DNA of 64,000 bases, taken from positions 53,388,501 to 53,452,500 of the forward strand of contig CM077593.1 in assembly GCA_039654915.1 (NCBI GenBank). The letters run 5' to 3'. The notes under the pieces were generated by a model, which searched no databases, was not told the DNA's origin, and worked only from the letters and a program-made list of their open reading frames with translations. Below are positions 1 to 10,243 of this stretch, one piece after another (within the stretch, counting starts at the first letter, position 1; each line of letters starts with the position of its first letter). The stretch comes from Aquilaria yunnanensis. Lineage: Eukaryota > Streptophyta > Magnoliopsida > Malvales > Thymelaeaceae. Both the position numbers and the translations under genes were made by a program.

Positions 1-1493
1 GCCCTCCAAGGCTATCCCATATATGTCCATTACACAAAGGAATTACATTCCCTTCATTTTAACAACTTTATGTGACCAAACCAGAATTTACAAGTAAGTA
101 GCCTATCATTCACGCTTAGGCAGCTTTGCACCACATCACTTACATAGCCAAAAGATTACCCAAATGTTCGCATACTTGTCTCATCTTACATACACTGCAT
201 GTACATGAATACATGAACTACATAATGGTATTAACTCAGCTAAATACACACCCTAAGTTACAGGAATGCCTGAGACACAATGGACTCCAGAACAGGATGC
301 TGGACAGCTGCTGCAGAACACAATAAGTATCACCATTAAAAATACCAAATGTGCTCGTTAAATCACTAAAATTTCCAGATCATAACTAGACATATCGAAG
401 TTCATGTAATTGAAATTTCAGATTAAAAATCAAATCACAAAGGTTAGTTTGAGGGTGATCTTTCAGCTGGACCTGAAATGACTGAATTGAGGGGAGTAAG
501 TTTCATTGAGAAACTTAGTAAGGGTAGCACTTGGATTCAATAGGCAATGTAACCATCATTAAAACCAAAATCCAAAGACACCAATACACAAAAACCACAA
601 TGCATATATACAAGATAAAGCAACCAAATGCAGCAACCATTCACAAACAACAAACACATGAAATGTGGCAGCAACATATACCATAGGTTAGTCCATAAAA
701 CACATAATAAACATAACCAAATCACTATGGCAGCCCTCCCCAAGCTAATGCTTGGTCTTAGGAGGATTTTAACACTAGTTAGTACTAACTTTAGGCTCTA
801 GAAACCCTCATTCTACTGCCATCTTTGTGCACTTCACACTGGGTCACAAAACGTTCAATAAGTGCACTCCCTTCACTAAGCTTGGTTCATCAAGCTCATG
901 GGTCTCTACCAAGCCAAGCCATAGCTCCATGGTTGCTTGAAAATATAGAAAACAACCCATGAGAGCAAGAGAACCCTTACCAAAGCGGGTAGGCTGAAAA
1001 TCAAGCTTGATCCTTGAAGTATCTAAGAAATAGCTCTAGTTTGCTTCCAATTGCTTCCTTTTGCCTTCAATTTCAATCAATTGCAAGTTTGAAGGTGTGA
1101 TGGCTATGGAGGAAGTATGGTTGTGTTCTTGGTCTGCGGGAGGATGAAAATGGGAGAGGGATAACTGATTTGGCCACTTAAGTGGCCTTAAATGTGCTTA
1201 ACCTTACTTTATGTCAGTTTCTTTCTCACTAATTATGGTTTCTTTGTCTTAAACTCATTGGTATACATGTGCCCAACATTTTTGACTAATTATCAAGTCT
1301 TGGCTGCCTCCCCCATGGTGGGATAACCCCACAATTCCACCCTTAGACTTAAGTCAAAAGCTTCAATACCTTAAGGTTTACACTAGGACATTTAGGTCCT
1401 TATTGCCTTTAGTGTTTCCTTTGTCCAAACTTATCTTCCATGAATAATTTGGTTCTCCAATAACACTTTCATACTATTTATATCCTTCCCATA
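1..1493 (-). mobile_element. Family C chromovirus LTR, left part, cut by the window edge
   Basis: This stretch matches 42399-43926 in the same orientation, which is the middle of the well-delimited family C LTR at 41703-44194. It breaks at 1493 inside the word cttcccata and resumes at 25645 with ccataactctcc, so element B was inserted here with TSD ccata (1489-1493 and 25645-25649). The LTR reads on the minus strand and its other end lies left of the window. There is no coding content; short ORFs here are chance. Confidence 0.85.
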
Positions 1494-1502
1494 TGTTAGG
1501 AA

Positions 1503-3992
1503 TGTTACCACCTCACAAAATGGGAGAATTACAGGTGTGTCATAATGGCTAAAAACCATTATATTGTGTAATTCTCACCATAGTGATTGAAGTGTGGGGG
1601 GGTAAAAGGCATGATCAACACCTCCTTAAAAGTGCTCCAAGTTGGTAACTTGGTCCTCAAGAAAAGCCTTAAGGGTTGCTTGTTTGTCATGCAACCTATG
1701 GACTTTTTTGTAAGGTTTTGGAAATTCGGGTACTTAATTGCAAAACTCTCAAGAAAGATATTTGGAGAGTTATGAGAAGGATATGAATGATATGAAAGTG
1801 CTATTGGAGGACCAAATTGCTCATGGAAGACAACTAAAGACAAAGAAAACACAAAAAGGCATAAAGGACCTAAGTGTCCTAGTGTAAGCCTTATGATGTG
1901 TACGTTTTTTACTTAAGTCAAATGGAGCAATTTGGAGATTTCCCAGCATGGGGGAGGCAGCCAAGGCTTGATAATTAGTCAACAATGGTGGGCACATGTG
2001 TACCAATGAGTTTAAGACTAAGAAACCATGGTCTTGTAGCAAGGAAAATGACATAAAGCTTAACTAAGGTTATTAAGTGTGTTTTGTGCACTAAAGTCTT
2101 TATAAGTGGTTATCTTTGTCTTTATCTCCCACATTTGATCTCTTCCAAAAGAAAAAATGCAGCATCTCCACCCTCACACTTCTTCCATAGCCAGCATACC
2201 TCCGAGATTAAAATTGAAGGCAAAAGAAAGCAAGAAAGGGCAATTGGAAGCTATGTGGTGCTAAGACTTGGGTGCACCTAGGATCAAGCTCCAATTTCAG
2301 CATACACTCAAGGTAAGGGTTCTCTTGCTCTCATGGACTATTTTCTGAAATTTTCAAACATCCATGGAGCTAGGGCTATGCTTGGAAGAGAGCCATGTGC
2401 TTGATGAACCAAGCTTAGTGAGGGGAGTGCACTTATTGAACGATTTGTGACCTAGTGTAAAGCGCACAATGTTGGCAGTAAAGTGAGGGTTTCTAGGGCC
2501 CAAAGTTAGTACTAACTACTGTAAAAATCCTGCTAAGACCAAGCATTAGCTCGAGGAGGGCTGCCATAGTGATTTATTTAAGTTTATTGCATGTTTTACG
2601 CACTAACCTATGGTTATTGTTGTTGCTGCATTTCATATGTTTGTTTGTTGTGAATGGCTGCTGCATTTGATTTCTATATCTTGTATATATGCATTGTGTT
2701 TTTTTTGTTTTAGTGTCTTTGGATGCAGGTTTTAATGAGGATCACATTACCTTAAGAAACCAAGTGTTACCCTTACTAAGTTTCTCAATGAAACTTACTC
2801 CCCTCAATTCTGTCATTTCAGGTCCAGCAGAAAGATCACCTTCAAACTAACCTTTATGGTTTGAATTTTAATCTGAAATTTTAGGTACCTGAACTTCCAT
2901 ATGTCTAGTTGTGATCTGGAAAGTTTGGTGATTTTAGGAGCACATTTGGTATTTTTAATGGTGGTACGTACTGTGTTGTGCAGCAGCTGTCCAGCATCCT
3001 GTTTCTGGAGTCGATTGCATTTCAGTCGCTCCTGTAACTTAGGTTGCATATTTAGCTGAGTTAAGACCATTTTGTAGTGTATGTATGCATGTACATGTAG
3101 TGTAAGTAAAATGAGACAAGTATGTGAACATTTGAGTAATGTTTTGGCTATGTAAGTGATGTGGTGCAAAGCTGCCTAAGTGTGAATGATGGGCTGCTTA
3201 CTTGTAAATTCTGTTTTGGCCACATAAAGTTGCTAAATGCAAGGAAATTTATTTCCTATGTGTAATGGACATATATGGCGTAGCCTTGGAGGGATTTCCC
3301 CTTGTCAATGAAGTGTTTGCACACTTATGAAATTTTGTATGGGCAAAATGGTCCAAAAGTTGCCAGAATTTCGACCATGTACCTAAATTTTAATATCTCC
3401 CTGTGTAGAATGACACTTTCTATGAAATTTTGACCACACATAGAAAACATCTATAGGTTGAACTGGAATTTGGAATTTATGGATTTGGATCCTTGTATCC
3501 AAAGATATAATGTTGTAAAATTGGATGATTTACTGTTCATTTGGTCAGAAATTTGTAGCCAACTTAAAAAATCCATAACTTGGTCCATAGGTGGGTTATT
3601 GATGTAAGAAAAATTCATTTGTTTGATCTAAGTCTCTACTTGATAATGGAGCAAATAAAAAATGGGGTTATGTGGCTAGAATGATAATTTTTATTAGTGG
3701 AATTTACAGGTACAGTAGCTGGTCACTAGAACTTAACAAGATTGCCTATTGTGTGGAAGCCAAAACTAAGACTTGTGCTAGTGTTTTCCTTCTTAGCTTC
3801 CATAGTGTGCATAAATGTAAATATGTGTGTTATGGTTAGACCAATATGCAGGTATTTACATAGTGCTCAAGAGGGTCACTTGAGTATGTACACTAGGGGT
3901 GTTGTTCCGATGGCTTACAGAACATTACCAAACTTGGGAGTTTAAATGCACAGTTTTGGCACCATAACTGGACTGCCCTGAAGTGGGAAACA
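1503..3992 (+). mobile_element. Solo LTR of family C
   Basis: This 2,490-bp LTR begins TGTTACCACC and ends GTGGGAAACA. It aligns along its length with the reverse complement of 41703-44194. It interrupts element B's 5' LTR after TGTTAGGA; the flanks are aggaa (1498-1502) and aggag (3993-3997), where the intact LTR reads aggac, so the TSD has one mismatch on each side. No primer site or internal region follows, so it is a solo LTR. It lies in opposite orientation to 1-1493 and so forms a large inverted repeat. Confidence 0.88.
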
Positions 3993-6609
3993 AGGAGCAT
4001 CCCTTAGTACTTGGCTTAGGCCAAGAATATAGAGAAAACACAAATTAAACATGAGGGACCTGATTGAAAATGAGGATAAGGGTGTAAGTGCAAACCTAGG
4101 AAAGTTTGGGTTTTAAGTGTACATGAAAAATTAGACTATGATGTCTATGGCATGAAACAAAGTTTAGGGGCCATATTGTACACTTAAACTAGTGCTACAA
4201 GTGAAACTATGAAACTTAAACTAGCAATTTCGGCCATGCAAATAAGTATAAGGAAAAGTCAAGAATTAGACCAACTTTTGGTGACTTTTATGGCCGGTCA
4301 TGTTTTGTCTCCCACCAAGATTTATGCCATCAATTTCTTGGTTTGTTTAATTAGTAAATATCTTGGTACTTGGCCAAAATATGCATGGGATAATGGCCAT
4401 TTTCAGCCATTTTAAGTAATGCTTGGCAATGTAGGCCATGAATCAAGGTTAATGCCGAAATGAACATATGTTTTAGTGACTAAAATGAAGCCATGGATTC
4501 TTGAAGGGCTAAATGAACCATGCAAATTAGTATAAGGTTAAGTGGAGCATTAAGTCAATTTCTTGGACATGTGTCCATGGCCAGCTGCCATGTCTCCCAT
4601 TAAGGAATTAAACTAGTATTTTCGGCCATTGTGTGTGTTTTTCTTTGCTAGCCAAAATTGAAATGGTTCTTGGTGTTCTTGGAAATTTGTGGCCGAATTG
4701 ATGCCAATTTTCATGCAATTGGAGCTTGAAAGCAAGAATCAAGCTCAGTCTACTCACATCAGGATTAGGTGACCAAGAAGCTCAAGTTGGAGTTTGATTT
4801 TTGAAGTTACAAGGGGAGGCCGAGATATTCAAGCTACTGTTTGAGGTAAGATTCATAAACTCACTTGTTTTCTTGGTAATAATCCATGATCAAGTAATTA
4901 TGATAGCTAATTGAAGGCCTTGTTGTGTTAGGCAACTTTGAATTAGAAGTTGATTTCAACTTTACATACTCAAGCATAGCCAAAAGCTTGAGCTTTGTAG
5001 TTAAGGTAGGAATTCATAAAAGTTACTTATTTACTTCGTAACGATTCCATGAGCAAGTAATTTTGATGGCTAATTTATGAGCAAATTATGCTAGGTAATT
5101 TCAGTTCGGAAGCTCAAGTTGAACTTGGAAGTTCAAGCATTAACCGAGGAAACTCAAGCTTTGTTTGGAAAGGTAGGGTTCATGAATTACTTGTTTGCTT
5201 GGTAATGTGCCATGATTCAAGTAGTTATAGTGACTAAGTGATGGTTAAGTGTGCTACGTGATCTTAGTTACTTGATGGGCATTATTGAGGAGATTCGATT
5301 TTATAAATTGATTAGCTAATCAAATATGGGCATGTACTAGAAACTCTTGTGAGTAAGGCCAACTTGCTAGGAGTTTTGGAGCTCTAGTGGATGGTGGACT
5401 AAAGTTGTGAAGAAGTATGTGCAATAATGCAAATGGGCAAATGCTTGGGTTTTGGCTGAATGATCTTTGTGGTGTGTGTGTGAGTTGTGTGCTTGATTGT
5501 TTGTTTGTGTGTGTTAACCAATTGTAGATAGCTTAGTTATGCTTATTATGTCTTAGTTACTATATGTGTAGATTGTGTTTTTGTGTTTTCTATGTTTTCT
5601 TGCAGGACAAGTAAGCTATGGGGGTTATTCTTGGACTTAACTAAATAGACCAAATATGGTCATTTGTGAATCCTACTGAGTAATTGTTACTCATTGCCCA
5701 TATATATTTCTTGTTTCAGGGAAGGATATTTAGCTTTGGTAGTTTTGCTTGAGTTGCTTGTTAGTGTGCTAGGTAGTACACTTTTTGCTCAAAGTATTTG
5801 CTAACTTAATCTTGGCTTGAATATTTGCATCTACAAGTCTTATGGTTTAGGGCCGAAACTTATGCTCTAAGTTTTGCAGGCTTGAGTAGTTTATGGGACA
5901 TGTCTAGGTGCAGGATGGATGTGTGGGCTATGGCTCTGATTGTAGTGTTCATGTTCATGACCATGAATATGGTCATTGGGCTGGTGCTTCAGTGTGTGCT
6001 ACTGTATTGCACACTTAGGTATCTTCTCGGGGAGTAAGGGAACTTGGCTTCTAAAACTTAACCTTGGCTAGATTTTGGACTTGTAGCATCCTTGGAATGC
6101 TTCCAAGCTAATGATGCTTGTACTTAGGCTATTTTGTGTATGTATGTAGCCTTGGTTGTGTATATATGTTAAGTTATGCAAGAAACCTCTTAAGTTACCA
6201 TGTTTGGCCGAATATACATATGCATGGGAACCTTGATTTTCAAAACTACAAAGATGTGGGCTTTTTGGTTGTCATTCATGAAAGTAGCACACATCATAGA
6301 CACTTAACAGATTAAGTGTATGCCTTGCTTGTATTGCAAGTTACTGATTTACAGCCTTGCCTTGTGTTGCAAGTTAGTGGTTGGGCCTTACTTAAGCTGT
6401 AGGTAATTGTTCTAAATAACTCATAAGCCTCCTAGGGCTCCTCCCAGCTCTCAGCTTAAGAAAATAAGACTTAAAACTACCTAACAAATAATAGCCAAAA
6501 TAAAAGATAGTTAATAACACATGATCATAAGAGTTTTTAAATAACTTTTGGGTAGAAATGGTGAGTGGCACTGAGAGTGCGTAGGTTAGGGCCTGTGTGT
6601 GGTGTGACA
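3993..6609 (+). mobile_element. 5' LTR of chromovirus B, main part
   Basis: After the 9 nt at 1494-1502, the 5' LTR of B continues here and ends GGTGTGACA at 6609. It aligns with the 3' LTR 23000-25644 almost throughout. The two differ by many substitutions and by indels, for example around 5780-5840 against 24780-24800, and a block near 25120-25195 missing here. B is therefore clearly older than element A nested in it. It contains no gene. Confidence 0.88.
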
Positions 6610-6618
6610 GGCTTTGTT

Positions 6619-6630
6619 TGGTATCAGAGC
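6619..6630 (+). other. Primer-binding site of element B (initiator tRNA-Met type)
   Basis: TGGTATCAGAGC lies 9 nt after the LTR end at 6609. It is the usual complement of the 3' end of plant initiator tRNA-Met and primes minus-strand DNA synthesis. It confirms the plus orientation of B. Confidence 0.9.
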
Positions 6631-6748
6631 TTAAGGTTCAGAAGCTTCTGATATAGAGGAAAGATTAGTCCAGACTTGTTTCCACATAGGATTATATAAG
6701 ATTTGTATTATTGGATATATGTGAATAGCTCCATCTTAAAGTACAGGA

Positions 6749-7050
6749 TGAGAACAAGAGGCAGGGAAAGAGAATCCCTGAGGCAAGCAGAGGATAAAAC
6801 AGCCCATCCTAGAGATAGCATGCATATAGAGGTGCTTGAAATATAGGCAGATGCCATTGAGCATAATTTGGGCGAAGAGCCAAATGCCAGGTTCCAAATA
6901 CCTGGACCTAGCAGGGACAGGCCAGACAGCATAAATGTGATGATGGAGTCACTGTAGTTAACTATGGCACAGATTGTAGAAGGAATGAGATTCTTGGCTA
7001 GAGGCCAACCTCAAATACAGGAAAACCCAGAACAAATGGGAGCAGGAGAG
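6749..7050 (+). pseudogene. gag of chromovirus B, N-terminal fragment
   Basis: A gag-like reading starts with ATG at 6749 (MRTRGRERESLRQAED...) about 120 bp after the primer site and runs to 7050, where Tat element A is inserted. It contains two in-frame TAG stops, after LEI and after MESL. The reading resumes at 18211 beyond A. The sequence is polar and charged, as expected for the start of a chromovirus gag, but no domain lies in this part. It is identified by position between primer site and protease and by continuity across the insertion. Confidence 0.6.
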
Positions 7051-7917
7051 TGATAGCCAAAGGCTGTCGCCTCAATCTGGCCGAATACCCTGCCACAACA
7101 ACGGCCAGAAGAACTGGCACTTCCCGGGAATAGGTGGAATCATGCACCTCGGGAGATAGCCTGAGAGCTCCGAGCCTCGGCACGCCAGTAAAACTTGAGG
7201 ACTCCATTCGCCCCCCAAGGTTGTGAACAACGCGCCTTCGGAAAAGTGGCACCAGACATTGCTGCCCGAATATGATATCCCCGAAGGCGGAACCCCCTGG
7301 AACTGGGAACCCCCGAACTGAGGGTAGGCTTCCCGAAGAGGCTCTGTCCGAACTAGAGGACGACCTCGCCCAGGGACCTCGGGAGTACGGCAGGCGCATT
7401 TAAGGAAGCATTTAAGGAAGCCTCTGACACGTCCCACCACAGACGTAAAAAGTCGCCCTGACGCGCAGACGCCATCAGAATCATATCATGGCCCGTCTCA
7501 GCACAAGGCTCGAGGCCATCTAGTTACCAACTATCTGTCCCCTACGCCCAGACGTTCAGGAGCATCCGACCGCACACGTGTCATGATCTGAACGGGCTAG
7601 GTATTCCTATATATACAGGAAATAAATACTTGACAGGAGGTTGGCAGGCCGGATATACAGCTCCCACACCCTGAGAAAATACCAGGCGAGGCTTTTCTGC
7701 CTTTCTCTTTGAGCTAGTGACTTTCTCCTTCTTCCGGCCACCACTGACTTGGGCGTCGGAGGCTCCCCCCCCGAAAAAACACTCCGGGGGCCTCCTAACC
7801 CTGTTTACCAGCTTTTCAGGTACTCTCCTTGGAGCGATCCACCTTCCAGGCGTTCTTCCTCCTAGAAGTCTCCTCAACAGTCATCATGACTCACAACGAT
7901 GAGGCCTTAGGCCATCA
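7051..7917 (+). mobile_element. 5' LTR of Tat element A
   Basis: The LTR runs TGATAGCC to GGCCATCA, 867 bp, with the same length and ends as 17339-18205. Differences seen by eye are near 7111, 7292, 7454, 7691, 7775 and 7850. It is GC-rich compared with the surrounding AT-rich element B. It contains a G-box and a TATA box, and the ATG from which gag is open lies within it at 7886. Confidence 0.95.
7574..7616 (+). promoter_or_regulatory. Core promoter of Tat LTR: G-box and TATA box
   Basis: ACACGTGTCATGATCT starts near 7575 and CTATATATACA lies at 7608-7616. The same pair occurs at about 17862-17904 in the 3' LTR. Equivalent G-box/TATA pairs are present in the diverged Tat LTRs E (about 50836 and 50890) and F (about 52279 and 52331), and on the minus strand in G and H. 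Conservation across diverged LTRs supports a functional promoter; activity is inferred. Confidence 0.7.
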
Positions 7918-9304
7918 TTTGGCGCCGTCTGTGGGAACCCGCTCGCAGATTGCCGTCGTTGAGACTCGGCGTTCTAAGGACAAGGGACTCCCAAGGTCCT
8001 CGTCCGCGCCTGAGATACAACCGGCTGCTGAGCAGACACTCCCAGAGACTTCTACGCCCGAGGAGGACCGCCCTCTGGTAATCACCATGAGCTTCTTGAG
8101 GGACTTTCAGCGCTCGGTCATTGCTGAAATGACTCAGCAGATCGACCGAAGATGGCCACAGCAGTCACAGGCCCAGAAACCCTCCTCATCAACACGCCCT
8201 CGGGAGAGAAGCCCCAAGTCTACACACCGCAGTTCAGAAAGTGGAGATCCTCGCGGAGAATCATCCACAGAAGATATAGCCCTCGGGAAACGGCCTGTGG
8301 GACAAACCGGGTCCAAGCGACCGAGAGTCTCACAGCGAAGCAGTTTGTCGCCCGAGGCGAGGGCCCTGACCCCTCCGCGCCGAACTCGATCCCCGAAAAG
8401 GCGCCATCGATCTCCCTCCCGCGAAAATGGTCCTAGCGCCACTGCGCTTATGGAAAGGATATTGGCACGGCTGGACAGAGTGGAGAAGCAAGTGACCAGA
8501 AAACCCGTTTGGGACAGGCTGTCGGGGGCATTATGCGAAGATGGCTCCCCGTTTATTCACACCGTCGTTGAGGCAGCTATGCCAGGCGACTTCAGAGTGC
8601 CTAGGCTGGAGATCTATGATGGCCGGACTGATCCACAGGCCCATCTGACGAAGTACAGGTGGAGCATGATAATGCACGGAGCTGATGACGCTACCATGTG
8701 CAAATGCTTTGAAGTCACCCTCACGGGCCCAGCAACAGCATGGTACAATTCGTTGCCCCCAGGGACTATCACTGAGTTTCAGGAGTTGTCCACAGCCTTT
8801 ACCCAGCAGTTCATTGGGAGCAGGCCGACGGCCAAAATGCCTGTACAGATGTTCGACATAGAGCAGAGAAACGGAGAGACGATCCGAGACTATGTCGAAC
8901 GATTCAACAGGGAAGCACTCAGCGTCCCGGACTTCCGGCCCGAAATCCGCATCCTCGCTATGACACGGGGCCTTCGGCGTGACTCACAGCTGTTCTACGA
9001 GTTCTCAAAGGACCCCCCGGAGACCCTCGGAGAATTTTACCGAAGGGCAGAGCAGCACATGACAGCCGAGGAATTGAGGATGGCGGGGCCGAAGTCTGAT
9101 CATCACCGCGCCGAAGGGTCCAGCCAGCAAGCTCGGCATCTTTTTGAGCATACAGGTCGACCACGGCGAATGCAAGGAAAGAAACCTCAAAGTTTCACAC
9201 CCTTGAGCACGACACGGACCAACATTCTCATGGCGCTGGAAAGGCAAGGGACGCAGATTCAGCGGCCAAAGGCCATGGCCGCCGATAATAAGAAGAATGC
9301 CTAG
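7886..9304 (+). CDS. gag: Gag capsid region of Tat element A, start inside the LTR
   Basis: Gag forms the virus-like particle. The frame is open from ATG 7886 (MTHNDEALGHH), which lies in the 5' LTR, straight through the primer site to a TAG at 9302-9304. The first 150 residues are polar and Arg/Ser-rich. The retrotransposon gag domain follows at about residues 240-400, with MPGDFRVPRLEIYDGRTD, ATAWYNSLP and ETIRDYVERFN, typical of Tat gag. The TAG falls just before the zinc-knuckle region, and the same frame continues at 9305, so the break looks like one nonsense change rather than the natural end. The 3' LTR carries the same ATG but reads into element B after a few codons. An alternative start is ATG 8089. 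Function and family are secure; the start is inference. Confidence 0.85.
   Translation: MTHNDEALGHHLAPSVGTRSQIAVVETRRSKDKGLPRSSSAPEIQPAAEQTLPETSTPEEDRPLVITMSFLRDFQRSVIAEMTQQIDRRWPQQSQAQKPSSSTRPRERSPKSTHRSSESGDPRGESSTEDIALGKRPVGQTGSKRPRVSQRSSLSPEARALTPPRRTRSPKRRHRSPSRENGPSATALMERILARLDRVEKQVTRKPVWDRLSGALCEDGSPFIHTVVEAAMPGDFRVPRLEIYDGRTDPQAHLTKYRWSMIMHGADDATMCKCFEVTLTGPATAWYNSLPPGTITEFQELSTAFTQQFIGSRPTAKMPVQMFDIEQRNGETIRDYVERFNREALSVPDFRPEIRILAMTRGLRRDSQLFYEFSKDPPETLGEFYRRAEQHMTAEELRMAGPKSDHHRAEGSSQQARHLFEHTGRPRRMQGKKPQSFTPLSTTRTNILMALERQGTQIQRPKAMAADNKKNA
7920..7937 (+). other. Primer-binding site of Tat element A
   Basis: TGGCGCCGTCTGTGGGAA lies two bases after the LTR end at 7917. This TGGCGCCGTC motif is the characteristic Tat-lineage primer site. 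I do not assign the tRNA with confidence. The site sits inside the open gag frame. Confidence 0.85.
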
Positions 9305-10219
9305 AAGTTCTGCCAGTTTCATCGCGACCACGGTCATGACACCGAAGACTGCTTCCAGCTGAAGAAGTACATAGAGTCGCTGATCAAACAGGGCCAACTT
9401 CGCAAGTACCTGCGGATGCCCTCCCCAAAGGGCAGAAAAGAGGAGGAAGAGAGGGCCAAAAACGAGGACTATGACTCCGATAGGCGGAGAAACAGAAGTC
9501 CAAAAAGGCGCCTTCCACCTCCAGTAGGGGTCATCCAAACCATCACCACGGGGCTCCCATCCTCGGAAAGAAAGCGGAAGGCCAGAGAAATTGCGGTTAT
9601 GGAGTATCAAAGTCCATCAAAGAAATTGGCTCGCAAAGATGGCTCCACTGTCGTCTTCCCCCACGACGACCCGCTGCTGATAATGGCGAGAATAGGGAAC
9701 TGGGACGTCAAGAGAGTGTTGCTTGATGATGGCTCAAATGCTGACGTCCTATTCTCACACTTACTGCTGAGCTTGGGCATCTCCAGCAGCGAGCTGAAAC
9801 CTGTCACCACGCCCACCTTCGGCGTTGGGCCATCCGAACTACCCGTCCTCGGATGGATCGACCTCCCTTTGATGATGAAAGGCACTTCGGTAGACGGAGC
9901 AGCTGAGTTGTACGCATCCACAATGGCAAGATTCATCGTCATGGACGTCCCGTCTTCGTACAACGCCATCCTTGGAAGGCAGACTCAGGGGAACCTGCAC
10001 ATTCACCCCGATGTGAAGTACTTGACTGTCACATTCGCCACCAAGGATGGAGATGCAGAGGTCTTCATCGACCAAGCCGAGGTAAGAAAGGTGTTTGTAA
10101 AAACACGAAAGGCTCCGGCAAACAGCTCTACACAAACGGTGGAGGCAAAGGCGCAGGAGAAAGGCAAAAAAGGAGATCCCGCAGAAGCAGAAACGGAAGC
10201 AGTAGATCTTGTCCCATGA
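9305..10219 (+). CDS. Gag zinc-knuckle and aspartic protease region of Tat element A
   Basis: This is the same reading frame as gag, between the TAG at 9302 and a TGA at 10217. It opens with a knuckle-like CQFHRDHGHDTEDC, a pattern seen at the end of Tat gag, then a basic stretch rich in Lys and Arg. The protease core begins near 9680, with LLDDGSNADVLF as the active-site region: the DDGSNADVL form replaces the retroviral DTGA, as is usual in plant Tat/Athila proteases. The second hydrophobic half, with PSSYNAILGRQ, lies near 9950-9990. The protease would cut the gag-pol polyprotein in the particle. The ATG at 9416 is internal and unlikely to be a real start. The TGA lies in the linker between protease and RT. 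Confidence 0.85.
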   Translation, partial: KFCQFHRDHGHDTEDCFQLKKYIESLIKQGQLRKYLRMPSPKGRKEEEERAKNEDYDSDRRRNRSPKRRLPPPVGVIQTITTGLPSSERKRKAREIAVMEYQSPSKKLARKDGSTVVFPHDDPLLIMARIGNWDVKRVLLDDGSNADVLFSHLLLSLGISSSELKPVTTPTFGVGPSELPVLGWIDLPLMMKGTSVDGAAELYASTMARFIVMDVPSSYNAILGRQTQGNLHIHPDVKYLTVTFATKDGDAEVFIDQAEVRKVFVKTRKAPANSSTQTVEAKAQEKGKKGDPAEAETEAVDLVP

Positions 10220-10243
10220 CAATCTACCCGAATAGGGAAGAGC

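Noticed and set aside
1..3300. A fold-back transposon or MITE
   Set aside because: The inverted repeat is explained by two family C LTRs in opposite orientation, one of them a solo LTR inside element B's LTR.
6998..7440. Minus-strand ORFs of 120-130 codons in the 5' LTR of element A, repeated at 17067-17728
   Set aside because: They exist in both LTRs because the sequence is duplicated; GC-rich DNA keeps frames open by chance, and no domain or start context is visible.
8134..8442. Antisense and alternative-frame ORFs inside gag-pol of element A
   Set aside because: Shadows of the real frame, which has clear gag, RT and integrase motifs.
9302..9304. Programmed readthrough stop between gag and zinc knuckle
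   Set aside because: The TAG has no evident readthrough signal after it, and a single point mutation explains it. Kept only as a question in the findings.
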